Below are positions 1-8,974 of a DNA stretch of 26,269 nt, piece by piece. Source of the stretch: Hondaea fermentalgiana (taxonomy: Eukaryota > Sar > Bigyra > Thraustochytrida > Thraustochytriidae); NCBI GenBank assembly GCA_014084085.1, contig NPFB01000136.1, positions 708-26,976 of the forward strand, read 5' to 3'. Position 1 is the first letter of the stretch. Each line of letters opens with the position of its first letter. The notes beneath the pieces are model-generated. The model worked only from the letters and a program-made list of their open reading frames with translations, was not told where the DNA came from and ran no database searches. A program made the position numbers and the translations under genes.

Positions 1-51
<51 letters not shown>

Positions 52-52
52 T
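1..52. repeat. (CTTT)13 microsatellite
   Basis: Thirteen perfect CTTT units start at the first base of the window, so the array may continue upstream. One strand is all pyrimidine. Confidence 0.97.
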
Positions 53-140
53 CCTTCGTGGCGCAGTCCAAGCAACCAATGGCAAGTTGTCTCAGTCTGC
101 TGCTGCTGCTGCAGCAAAGCCTACTGCAGTTTGTCAGTTT

Positions 141-160
141 GTCAGTCAGTCAGTCAGTCA
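141..160. repeat. (GTCA)5 microsatellite
   Basis: Five perfect GTCA units, preceded by interrupted copies from about position 133. Confidence 0.95.
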
Positions 161-1085
161 GGCGGCCGCCTTTTGCTGCGCGTGGCGGCGCGGGCGGAGG
201 CCGATGCGGAGTCGGGGCACCGCCGGAAGAGGCGCGTCCAAACAACGGGTTGTTGGCGCGGTACCCCCCCAGCTCGGCCGGCCGCCACCGCTTCGCCTAG
301 CCGGCGCCTAGCCCCCCCTCCCTCCGTATCCTCTCCTCTCTCCTCCCGCAAACGTGAACTTCGACGCGGCCACGGTAACGCACATGCACGCAGCGCAGCT
401 GCACAAGAAACCAAAATAACCGGGCGGCACGGACTGACGTGACTGACAACGGAGAGACCCGGCGCCGGCCCACGCCCGCCGCGGCCAGGCAGCTGCTCTG
501 CTCTGCTCTGGCCGGTACGTACGCGCGTACGTGCGTATGCTGCCCGGCGCAGACGCTGGCTGAGAGGCGCAGGCGGCGCTCCGTTTTGGGGTCGCCGGCG
601 CGGCAGGCGCGGCCAGCACTGCCGGCCGGGCCGAGGGCGCGTCATTTGGCGCGGCGGTGCGCTGCAGTGCGCGGGGGCTGGACGGAGGGAGAAAGCGAGA
701 GCAAGGGAACCTCGGCAGGGAGGGGAGAAGGCGCAGGGCGCGGTCTGCATGGAGCACGCGCGGCGGCGAGGAGGCTCCTTGGCTGGCCGCACCGCTGGTG
801 GTTGCAGCAGCAGCTGGTTTGATTGTTGCGGTGCTGCTTTTGCTTGAGGGCGGCGACACGGATGACCCGGCAGCACAGGTGCCGGTGCCGGCGGCAGGTG
901 GCTTGCGAAGGGAGGCGCGGGCGGTACGGAATGCGAGCGGCGGCGGCGGCTGCGCGACGCGCTGCGCCATTCCCGCCGCCCGTTGTCGTTACCTGGCGTT
1001 ATCAGCGGGCCGTGCATCCGACGGTGTGCTTCTGATGCAACTGGAAAGAAGGTAAAGTTCAACTTGACGGCGAAGGCAACGCAAG

Positions 1086-1251
1086 GCACGGCAAGGCAAC
1101 GCAAGGCAACGCAAGGCCAGGCAAGAAAGGAAAGGTAGGGTAAGCTGTAACGAGAGTTCCATTCTTCCCTCCCCTTTCGAGTTCAACTTGTGTGCGCTGC
1201 CTTGCCTTGAATTGCCTACTCTGCTTTTTGCCTATCCGTGCCTTGCCGTGC
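1086..1251. repeat. Inverted repeat around GGCAACGCAA-type repeats
   Basis: The left arm, GCACGGCAAGGCA at 1086-1098, is an exact reverse complement of TGCCTTGCCGTGC at 1239-1251. The left arm lies in a short tandem array of GGCAACGCAA units (about 1070-1120). The right arm lies in CCTTGCC-rich sequence. Both arms are simple-sequence-like, so the pairing may be a by-product of repeat expansion. Confidence 0.75.
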
Positions 1252-2236
1252 CTGTCTGGCTCGCGTTGAGGGCAGGACATGCAATGACGTGACCGGGGCG
1301 AGGACCGTGAGCTCGTCAGCCAGGCTGGCTGGGCTGGGCCGGGCCGGGCTGGGTGACCGCCGCCAGCTGCCGCCTGCGACTGTCCCAGTGACGAGGCCGA
1401 AGCCAGGCTTGCTGCTGGCTGGTGCAGATGCAGCGCAGCGCAGGGCAGCGCGCAGGCTGTCCTGTCCGTCGCCGCGGCGCGTTGTCGCGAGCGAGGGAAG
1501 GCGGGAAATAAAACAGCGCAGCGCAGCGCAGGCGGTCCGCCACGTGCGCGAGGAGGAGGAGCAGGAGGAGGGGATCCGCTGCGAGGGTGCCGCTCCGGGT
1601 CCGAGCCCCTGCCGAGCATCTGCGTCGCTTCGGTTGCGGCGCGTTCTTTCCTCCCGAGCTTCCTCCCTCCCTTCGTTCCTTCGCGTCATTCAATCGATTG
1701 ATCATTCATTCGTTCTTCCCTCCCCGCAAGAAAGCCATGCCACGGTTGGTATAAGTTGTGCCTGCGCCCAGACTAGTACCATGATACTACTATACCATAG
1801 TGAAACAGTAACGCGCGGGCGGCGGAGCTCCCCATCCTCGCCACGGCCTCCTCCCGCGGGAGCGTACGCAGAGGCGCAGGCGCATACGGCCGTATCTTGC
1901 ACTGCTCGGATCCGGCTGCGGGGGCCAGGTGCGAGGACAGAGCCGCAGCCGCCCGCAGCCGCCCCCCGCAGACGGGCGCGCGGGCTCGTCGCGGGACCAG
2001 CCTCGGGCTTTCCTTCCTTCTTGTTATGTTATATGCTACTACACTATGGCAGCAGCCACAGGGGCAGACAGACGGACATACGTATTGAGACACGATTATG
2101 ACTAACAGTAAGCACAAGAGCGGGAGGCGATGGATGCGAGGCGAGGCCGGGCGCAGGGCGCTCCGCACGGCCGGTGGCCGGTAGCGGCGACGCTCTTCGG
2201 CGCGGCAGGTCTCGAAGCCGGCTGACCAGATGCAGT

Positions 2237-2260
2237 CAGCAGCAGCAGCAGCAGCAGCAG
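2237..2260. repeat. (CAG)8 microsatellite
   Basis: Eight perfect CAG units in the gene-free left region. Confidence 0.95.
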
Positions 2261-2558
2261 CCTTTGTGGCCGGCCAGTGAGTTAGTCGGGTGGAGCCTGT
2301 CTTCGCGCGGTCACAATCGGGCTCTTTTCACACCTGCAGTCTGGCCGTATGGAGGGAGGTCGCAAATCGGGCAAACAGCCACGGAGAGAGGCGGATTCAA
2401 AGTGCGCGGTGGCGGTGCAAAGCGCAGCGCAGGTCAGGGCTTCCGCGTCAACGCCATGCGCTGTGACATCTCATCCTGCGCCGCGCCGTGCCGTGCCGTA
2501 CCGTGATGGTGGAGGCGGAGGAGAAAAGGTAGGCGCATCGGTCCATCCGTCGATCGGT

Positions 2559-2610
2559 CGATCGATCGATCGATCGATCGAACGGACGAACGAACGAACG
2601 AACGAACGGA
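2559..2610. repeat. Adjacent (CGAT)n and (GAAC)n arrays
   Basis: CGAT units run from about 2559 to 2581 and pass directly into GAAC units ending near 2610. CGAT is self-complementary, so the first half can fold on itself. Confidence 0.93.
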
Positions 2611-2771
2611 CGAGCGGAGAAACGAAACGAACGAGAGCGGCACGGGAAATAACCGACCGCCCCCGCCCTCTTCCATTTCGTTCCCTCCTTCCCAACTTGC
2701 AAAGAAAGCGCCATACTACTACAGCGAAGGCAAGCAATCGCAGGCAGGTCTCGTAGCATGGCACTCTCTCT

Positions 2772-2796
2772 CGCACGCACGCACGCACGCACGCAC
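2772..2796. repeat. (CGCA)6 microsatellite
   Basis: Six CGCA units in the GC-rich left region. Confidence 0.93.
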
Positions 2797-3527
2797 TGCG
2801 CGCACCGTCAGCCCTGCCTGCCTCCGCCGACCGCCCCGCGGCGCGGCGAATGGCGACGAGGTCGCCTCGGCCGCCGCCGTGTGCCGCCGCCACGGCCCGG
2901 CGCGGTCCCCTCGTCTCGTCTCATCTCCCCGTCCCTCCCGCGCCGCGCCGCGCCGATTTGCGGCGGACAAAGAGAGGGAGAGAAAGCGAGAGAGCGGCCG
3001 CATCTCGAGGGCGGGGAAGCCGGGCCAGGCGCAGCTGCAGCAGCTGGCTGGCTGTGGACCGGGCGGGAAGAGACGCGCACGCGCGGCGCGAAGGGCGGGG
3101 ACGAACGGCGCGAACGCGGGCGCGGAGAGCGCAGAGCCCCGGCGAGGTCCAGGCTCGTGCGCGCAGTGCAGACGGGCGGCGGGCGGGCGGGCGCTGCAAC
3201 GCTTTTGCTCCGCCAACGCCCGCCTGCACCGCAGGCGAGAGGAGGAAGGAAGGCGAGCCTGGGCGGGAGTCTTCCACGGGACCGAGGCTGGACGGAGTCT
3301 TTCTTCTTCGCAAGCAAGGGCGACGCGGAACGCGACAACTTGTGCCAGCGCCACGGAAAACTCGCAAAGAGCTGCAGCTTGGGGGATGAAGAATACAAAG
3401 AGCTGCAACGCAGCGATGCCAGCAGATTACCAAGAGCAGAATTCTTTCATTTTCGTGTTATACAGGCAGGCTCAAAGAGTCACTTTACAGTTAGTGACCT
3501 TTGCCTTGCCAAAGTACCCAGCAAACG

Positions 3528-5027
3528 CTAGCCAAAGGCCGAGCGCGTGTAGCGAATACCGAGATCCCGGGCAATCTCAGCGATCTCAGCGAGCGCAATC
3601 GAAAGGTCCTCGCGTGTGTGCGCCGCAGAAAGGCAGAAGCGCACGCGACTTCCATACAGAGGCACGGCAGGCGCACCCACCACAACCACGGCAAGCCTAC
3701 GAGCAAGAGCCTCGCGCGAAAAGGCGCTGATCTTTGCATAGTGGAAGAGCATCACAGGTACAACGGGCGAGTCATCGTCCCCGAGAACAGAACATCCGAT
3801 CTCCTTCAAACCGGCACGAAAGTAGTTTGCATTGTCTTTGATCGCCTGCAGACGCTCGCGCCCAATATCCGTGCCATCCTCGCCCGAAATGATGCGAAAG
3901 GCAGTCAGCACTTGCTCGGCCACCACCGGCGACAAGCTCGACGAGTAGAGCATACCAGCGCACCTGCTGCGCAAATGATCAATCAGCTCGCGAGACCCGG
4001 CAATGTAGCCGCCCATGCCGTTGAAACTTTTGGAAAACGTTCCCATGAGAATGTCAACCTCATCGGGACTCACACCCGTGTGCTCGCAGACGCCGCGGCC
4101 CGTCTTGCCGAGAGCACCAATCGAGTGCGCTTCATCCACATAAGTATAGCACTTGTACTTTTTCGCCACATCCACAATGGCACGCAAATCACAAATCTCG
4201 CCCTCCATACTGTAGATGCCCTCGACCGCAATGATGATCTTGTTCCAGGGCTGGTACGGCTCGTCGGCCTCACCTCGTCCCTCAATGATGGCTTTGCGCA
4301 CGGTACGCTCAAGATCATCCACATTATTGTGCTTAAATGCAATGACCTTGGCGCCCGAAGCACGACACCCATTGACAATGGAAACGTGATTCAGCTTGTC
4401 GCTGATGATCAGCGAGCCGGCGTTGGCAATCGCTGGCAGCACAAGCTGATTTGTGTTGTATCCCATACTAAAGATGACCGCTGCAGGCTTGCCCACAAAG
4501 TCGGCGACAACCTGCTCCAGCTTTCGGTGCACATTCATGGTCCCGGCGTCGCTCTGCGCCGAGCACGAGGCCGGACCATACTTGCGCAAAGCACCATGCA
4601 CACACTCTCCGCACGTTGCATCCCAATCATCTGCGAAACCCAAATAATTGTAAGAACCGAGATTGAGGCAAGCTTGCACCTCGCCCGTTGTCTTCAAGCG
4701 TATACCATCTTCGTCAATGGTCTGCTTCATGACGTCGATATAGGTGCCCGGACGCCCCCGAACAGGCCGGAAAAAACAGTCCTGCACGCGGAATTTGATG
4801 CGGCGTGCATAAAAAGCAGCTCCATATGGATCGAGAAGCGGAGCCTCATTGGCGTGCTTCGGGAGCAACTCGTCTCGGAAACGGGATCGCCCTGTGATCG
4901 TGCCGAACTTGTCGCGCAAGCGGCCAAAAAAGAAGATCACGGCGATACCCAGATATGTGGTGATTGCCGTAAAGATGCTCTGGTCCTCGGCATCATGCGG
5001 CAGCTCTCGCCCTCCGCCTTTTCCCAT
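3528..5027 (-). CDS. LCB2: Serine palmitoyltransferase subunit 2 (LCB2/SPTLC2)
   Basis: Catalytic subunit of serine palmitoyltransferase, the ER enzyme that condenses serine with palmitoyl-CoA in the first step of sphingolipid synthesis. The 499-residue protein aligns by eye with SPTLC2 over its whole length. One hydrophobic segment (about residues 18-35) would anchor it in the ER. A GSYNYLGF block lies at 124-131, KLNHVS (211-216) carries the PLP-stacking histidine, and DEAHSIG starts at D298. The PLP-binding lysine is K333 in GTFSKSF. The D298-K333 spacing of 35 residues equals that of human SPTLC2, and the C-terminal VVVVGAPAVP and RFCLSAAH blocks are present. It is shorter than human SPTLC2 (562 residues), mainly at the N-terminus. 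The start is an ATG in a strong context (AAAACCATGG). The partner subunit LCB1 is not in the window. No intron is needed. The lysine motif and full-length match separate it from related alpha-oxoamine synthases. Confidence 0.96.
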   Translation of the reverse strand: MGKGGGRELPHDAEDQSIFTAITTYLGIAVIFFFGRLRDKFGTITGRSRFRDELLPKHANEAPLLDPYGAAFYARRIKFRVQDCFFRPVRGRPGTYIDVMKQTIDEDGIRLKTTGEVQACLNLGSYNYLGFADDWDATCGECVHGALRKYGPASCSAQSDAGTMNVHRKLEQVVADFVGKPAAVIFSMGYNTNQLVLPAIANAGSLIISDKLNHVSIVNGCRASGAKVIAFKHNNVDDLERTVRKAIIEGRGEADEPYQPWNKIIIAVEGIYSMEGEICDLRAIVDVAKKYKCYTYVDEAHSIGALGKTGRGVCEHTGVSPDEVDILMGTFSKSFNGMGGYIAGSRELIDHLRSRCAGMLYSSSLSPVVAEQVLTAFRIISGEDGTDIGRERLQAIKDNANYFRAGLKEIGCSVLGDDDSPVVPVMLFHYAKISAFSREALARRLAVVVVGAPAVPLYGSRVRFCLSAAHTREDLSIALAEIAEIARDLGIRYTRSAFG

Positions 5028-6577
5028 GGTTTTAAATCGAGCGTGTCAGCGCTCCGCGCCTTTTGTGCTTTGCCTGATCTCGCTTTGCACAAGAAATGGG
5101 TTTGCCTTACCTTGTCTTGGTTTCTGCCATAATCGCCAAAGACGGACTTCACGAACGTGTCTGCAGCGGTCTTCCATTCAATGACCAGAGATCCTGAGGA
5201 GATGCTAGGAATCTGAATAGGTAGGGCCTAAGGGTGAGGTAAATCAGCGGGGGGTACCTGGGGTACTCGCGGGCCGATTTGTTGACAATCCGGCCCCGTG
5301 AAAGTAAACTCTTAAAAAATGCACACCACACACGGTCTAGGACAATCTCCTACGAGGCCCTACTGTTGCTTTTTATCGCGCGACTGGGAACCACAAATTC
5401 ACTAAGTTTTTCACAATACACAAATGCCTTGCATACCACTCGGACTCTCGCAGCACAACCACTAAAGAATCGTCGCTCCCAATCGGAAAAAGCAAAAGTC
5501 GTTGAATAAAGCAAAGCAAAGTCAGTTGGTTAAAGCAATGGTATAGTAGACGGCGCGTCTTACGTCGCAGGCGTAGGTATGCCTCTACTCGAAAAGCCGG
5601 CGCGATTGCAATGCATGCCGCGACGGGGCCGATCATTGCCTTACAAAGACGCGCGTGTTTCTTAGAGGGGTTGCAGCCAAGAATGCCGGGCCGCAATGTG
5701 ATGGGCGTGCGCCCATTCTCGCCATTCTCACCATTTTCACCCTCTTCGTGCGTCCGCCCTTTCTGTGGCGTCAAAGCGACCTATAGGATAAACTTCGATC
5801 AAATACAACAAAACGGGAACCACACGACGGACACATGCAATCTTCCTTACCGCAGCCAAGCGATCTTTGCTGGAACTCGTCCTTCACTGCACCGCCTTTC
5901 AGCTCACAGGACTCTCACGTCTTCACAGTATTGCGCTTTCATTCGCAAATATCGCGCCACTGTCAATTTGGCTCTTGCAAAGAGTTCAGATTAGTCCCCT
6001 GATAGAAAATCCTTTCACGAGCCGTACACGTACGAGCTTGCATCTCACAATATCATCCATTTCCATTCGCTGGTACTTGTGTAAATCAGATGTCGAGAGA
6101 AACGAGAACGCTCTAGGTTTCAGGTCTCAAAGGAATAAGACTAGTGCACATTTATTCGTACACAGACGACGCAAGGGGTGGTAGTAGTAGTACGTATATT
6201 CCTTCCTCTCGATTCACTTCGCACTTGAGTTGGCGCTTTCAGCCCAACTTGATGTAGGCAACACCGCTCCCGCTACTCAAAGACTATGCCGCAATGGACC
6301 AGAGTCTCCTCTCCAAAATCGTTGCTACTCTTTCCTCTCCAAAAATCGTTGCTAGCTTTGTTTTTGCCCGTGCCGGCGAGCAAGCGTCGCAAAAACAAAC
6401 GCAAGGCACGCACTTCACTGGCACCGCGGCAACACAAGGGCAGAAAACAGACTCGACAAAAGGTGCCTCCAAAAGGCCCAAGTTAGGTAAAACCGTTGAT
6501 TCAAGGTTTGTCAGACGCGCCACTGCCATCGACCAACAACAAACTCCCGGTGTGCGTGCGGACGAGAGAACGTGGCG
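5028..6577. promoter_or_regulatory. Divergent intergenic region between LCB2 and the coiled-coil gene
   Basis: About 1.5 kb separates two divergent starts, so both promoters should be here. The sequence is AT-richer than the left flank. It contains a short ATTCTCACC-like minisatellite (about 5713-5745). A near-duplicate of some 21 bases occurs at 6307-6327 and 6333-6354. A TAGGGCCTAA motif lies at 5222-5231. Small open frames are present, including one from an ATG at 6294 that overlaps the coiled-coil start in another frame, but none resembles a known protein. I see no tRNA or other structured RNA. Confidence 0.55.
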
Positions 6578-8560
6578 ATGCGCGCGTCGAGGCATGCCGT
6601 GGCGTTGCGGCCGCGAGGAGCTACAGCCGACAGCGAGGCTGCCCGCGGCCGCCGGTCCCGAAACGTCGCCGCCGAGCTCGACGTCTCGTATTCGAGCAGG
6701 CGGAGTGGCGGCAACAACGAGCAGGACTCCTGGGCAGCATCACGACGCCACGCGCGCCGCGACAGGGCGGCACGGAACGTGACCACCTCCGACGAAGACC
6801 TTGGTCTCGACACTCGAAATGATCGACACCGACGACGCTTCTTTGATCGTGCAGGAAACAATGACGATTTGACGAACGACGTCGGCTTTGGCAACCTTGA
6901 CGATGATAACCTTATCGACGACGATGCACTCGTAAATGGCTTCGACGACGATGACGACGACGACGACGACGACAACGAGGATCAGGTCGGTATTTCGCTC
7001 AGCAATGTCTCGCACAGGAGCGACGCCTCGCGCAGGAGTTTGCGCACCGCACATAGCGCCAACAAGGAAAGACGCTACAAAGGGACGCCACCTCAAGCGG
7101 CATCTCACCTAGTTGAAGAGGTAGCTCTGCGGCTCAAGCAGGCCGAGGTCCGCGTCTTAGACGCCGAGCGTCAAAGCCGTAGACTTGAGCAAGAAGCCGC
7201 AGACCTCCGAGCAAGCATTGCCGAGCTACAGCAGACACGCGTCAAGGAATTGCAAACTCGTGCCGACGAAGAGGCGAAGACACAAGCCAAGGTCGACGAG
7301 GCCCTCAAGGAACTTGAAACCAGGCAAAAAGAACTTGACAGCGTGCGAGAGGCATGCTCCGCAGCACAGGATCGCGTGCGCAAGCTCGAAGCCGAAGGCT
7401 CCGACCGGGAACGTCGGTTGGCCAAGGAGCGTGACGAGCTTGAGACGGAGGTCCGTGCCGAGCGCGCCCGCTTTGCCAAACTCAAAGCAGAAACGGAAGA
7501 GGCTGAAGCTGCTGCTGCGCGCGAAAAGCGTATCGCAGCTGAAAAATTGGAGGATGCACGTACAGCTCTCGAAGCCGAGGCCGAGCGCGCGCGCGAGGCG
7601 GGTGCTGCACTTCGCAAAGCTAGTCTTGAACATGAGAAAACACAACAAACTCTCGATGCCCTTCGCGAGCAGAAGCGCGATCTCGGCGATGTGGCTGCCG
7701 CCGCAAGGCGCGCCGAGGCCGAGACAAAAGCCGCCGTGCAAGAGGCCCAGACTCGAGTCGCCCTTGCAGAACGAGCCCAGCAGGATGCCGACGACCGTCG
7801 CAAGTACCTCGAGAGCCAACTGGCGCAGTATACGCGCACGCTCCAAGATGCGCGCACAGAGCGCGAGCAGACGCTCCGCCAGCTCGAACGTGTTCGGTCG
7901 GAGAATGGCGAGCTCGAGCGCGAACTTGAGCGTCTCAGCGAGTCCAAGGTCGGACATTTGCAGCAGACAGAAGCACTTCGCCGCCAACTCGAAGAGGCCA
8001 AAGACGAAGCGCGAAGGGCCGCAGAGCGTCTTCGCACCGCCGATGCTCGCGCTCGTCAAGAACGCCAACTCGCAGTGGCCAAAGCCGAGCACGAGAACCA
8101 GTTACTGCGCCTCGAGCTCGAGCGCACGCGAGCAAACCTGCAGCAAGCAGAGGCTGCAAACGCTGCCACCCAGACTAGTGCGCGAAATGCACGTCTCGAG
8201 GTCGAACGTATCTCTCAGGCGCTCCAGCGCGCCAAAGCCACATCGGCATCTCTGGCGCAAGAGCCCCATGAGCGGCAGCGTCTTCAAACCCAACTCCTCG
8301 CCCTGCAAAGAGACGTTGACTCCCTCCGAAGCGCAAAGGAGGCTGCCACCCAGCGTTCTCAGCAGCTCAAGCGTGAATTGCAACGCAAAGCCGAAGAGGC
8401 TCACCGACTTGCTCGCCTTGCGGATGATTTGCAAACGCAGCTCCGCCTTGCTGATCAGGACAAGGACGAGCTCTCGCATCGCCATCGCCAGTCCTTGCAG
8501 GCCAAGGAGGCTGAAAACTCCTACGTGTGGCGCAAACTTGAGCAGGCGCTCCGCATGTAA
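6578..8560 (+). CDS. Long coiled-coil protein with acidic N-terminal region
   Basis: The predicted protein has 660 residues from the ATG at 6578; a GTG six bases earlier is not a credible eukaryotic start. Residues 1-90 are R/S/A-rich and look disordered. Residues 95-135 are very acidic and include ten consecutive aspartates (123-132). From about residue 178 to the end the chain is almost pure heptad-type sequence rich in E, R, K, A, L and Q, predicting one very long coiled coil. No catalytic motif or named family is evident. A structural, centrosomal, flagellar or Golgi tether role would be a guess. The stop TAA at 8558 lies inside a consensus splice donor (ATGTAAGTG), so the true C-terminus may continue after an intron. 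The start is also uncertain, because an overlapping ORF begins at 6294 in a better context. The reading frame itself is well supported by length and periodicity. Confidence 0.8.
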   Translation: MRASRHAVALRPRGATADSEAARGRRSRNVAAELDVSYSSRRSGGNNEQDSWAASRRHARRDRAARNVTTSDEDLGLDTRNDRHRRRFFDRAGNNDDLTNDVGFGNLDDDNLIDDDALVNGFDDDDDDDDDDNEDQVGISLSNVSHRSDASRRSLRTAHSANKERRYKGTPPQAASHLVEEVALRLKQAEVRVLDAERQSRRLEQEAADLRASIAELQQTRVKELQTRADEEAKTQAKVDEALKELETRQKELDSVREACSAAQDRVRKLEAEGSDRERRLAKERDELETEVRAERARFAKLKAETEEAEAAAAREKRIAAEKLEDARTALEAEAERAREAGAALRKASLEHEKTQQTLDALREQKRDLGDVAAAARRAEAETKAAVQEAQTRVALAERAQQDADDRRKYLESQLAQYTRTLQDARTEREQTLRQLERVRSENGELERELERLSESKVGHLQQTEALRRQLEEAKDEARRAAERLRTADARARQERQLAVAKAEHENQLLRLELERTRANLQQAEAANAATQTSARNARLEVERISQALQRAKATSASLAQEPHERQRLQTQLLALQRDVDSLRSAKEAATQRSQQLKRELQRKAEEAHRLARLADDLQTQLRLADQDKDELSHRHRQSLQAKEAENSYVWRKLEQALRM

Positions 8561-8974
8561 GTGCCATCTTGAGCCATCGGGAAATAACTAGACCGAGGCC
8601 TGGGACTGGGTCTTGGCCTATGCCCATCAACAGAACAAAACACACATTATCACGGCGTCTTGCGCCATGATGCCTTTCACCTTACTTCGCGTCTTAACGC
8701 CGTCGCCTCCGCTGCCGCCGCTTGTCTTGGCATCATAACTAGACGTTGAGAGCGAGCGAGCGAGCGAGCCTCTCCAGAAAAGCACTGTTAGTCCCTGGCC
8801 GCGCTCAATGGCAAAAATCAAAAGCGAAAGAATAAGCCAAAAAACATCGGGCTGCATCAGCATCGTCACGAACAGCAGATGCGCGCAAGCTAGCGAGAGA
8901 AGAGAGGGCCTCTGTGACGCGCACGCTCAGCGCCTGTGCTAACCTCGCCCGCGTCACTCACTGCACGTGCGACG
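8561..8974. other. Intergenic region between two plus-strand genes
   Basis: This holds the 3' flank of the coiled-coil gene and the promoter and leader of the methyltransferase. A short GCGA tandem repeat lies near 8754-8769. A minus-strand frame of 78 codons (8627-8863) begins with a hydrophobic segment; I do not call it a gene. Acceptor-like CAG sites are present (for example 8631-8633), which matters if the coiled-coil gene is spliced. Confidence 0.5.

Larger units (their letters stand above)
1..3527. other. GC-rich, repeat-laden region without a supported gene
   Basis: This stretch is visibly richer in G and C than the gene-bearing middle of the window. It holds many microsatellites: CTTT, GTCA, CAG, CGAT, GAAC and GCAC runs. 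Long open frames exist on both strands, but they are what GC-rich DNA gives by chance. Their translations are R/A/P/S-rich, show no recognisable domain, and overlap each other in several frames. A spliced gene, a long non-coding RNA or a promoter region could lie here, but nothing in the sequence shows one. The last 100 or so bases probably include the 3' untranslated region of the LCB2 gene that ends at 3528. Confidence 0.6.

Noticed and set aside
1..52. Possible telomere at the left edge (CTTT array)
   Set aside because: CTTT is not a known telomere repeat type for the likely groups (TTAGGG expected), and the following sequence continues as ordinary flank.
154..3408. Several frames of 180-320 codons in the left flank
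   Set aside because: They overlap on both strands, are R/A/P/S-rich, translate microsatellites and show no motif. This is expected in GC-rich DNA.
3501..5132. 543-codon open frame on the plus strand, opposite LCB2
   Set aside because: The reverse strand matches serine palmitoyltransferase from end to end. The plus frame stays open because of codon bias in the real gene.
5373..5774. 133-codon minus frame between LCB2 and the coiled-coil gene
   Set aside because: Its only striking part, ENGENGENG, comes from a nine-base minisatellite. The rest has no homology that I recognise.
7185..8591. 468-codon plus frame and two 288-codon minus frames inside the coiled-coil gene
   Set aside because: These are frame shadows. 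Only the frame from 6578 shows heptad periodicity; the others are S/R-rich with no domain.
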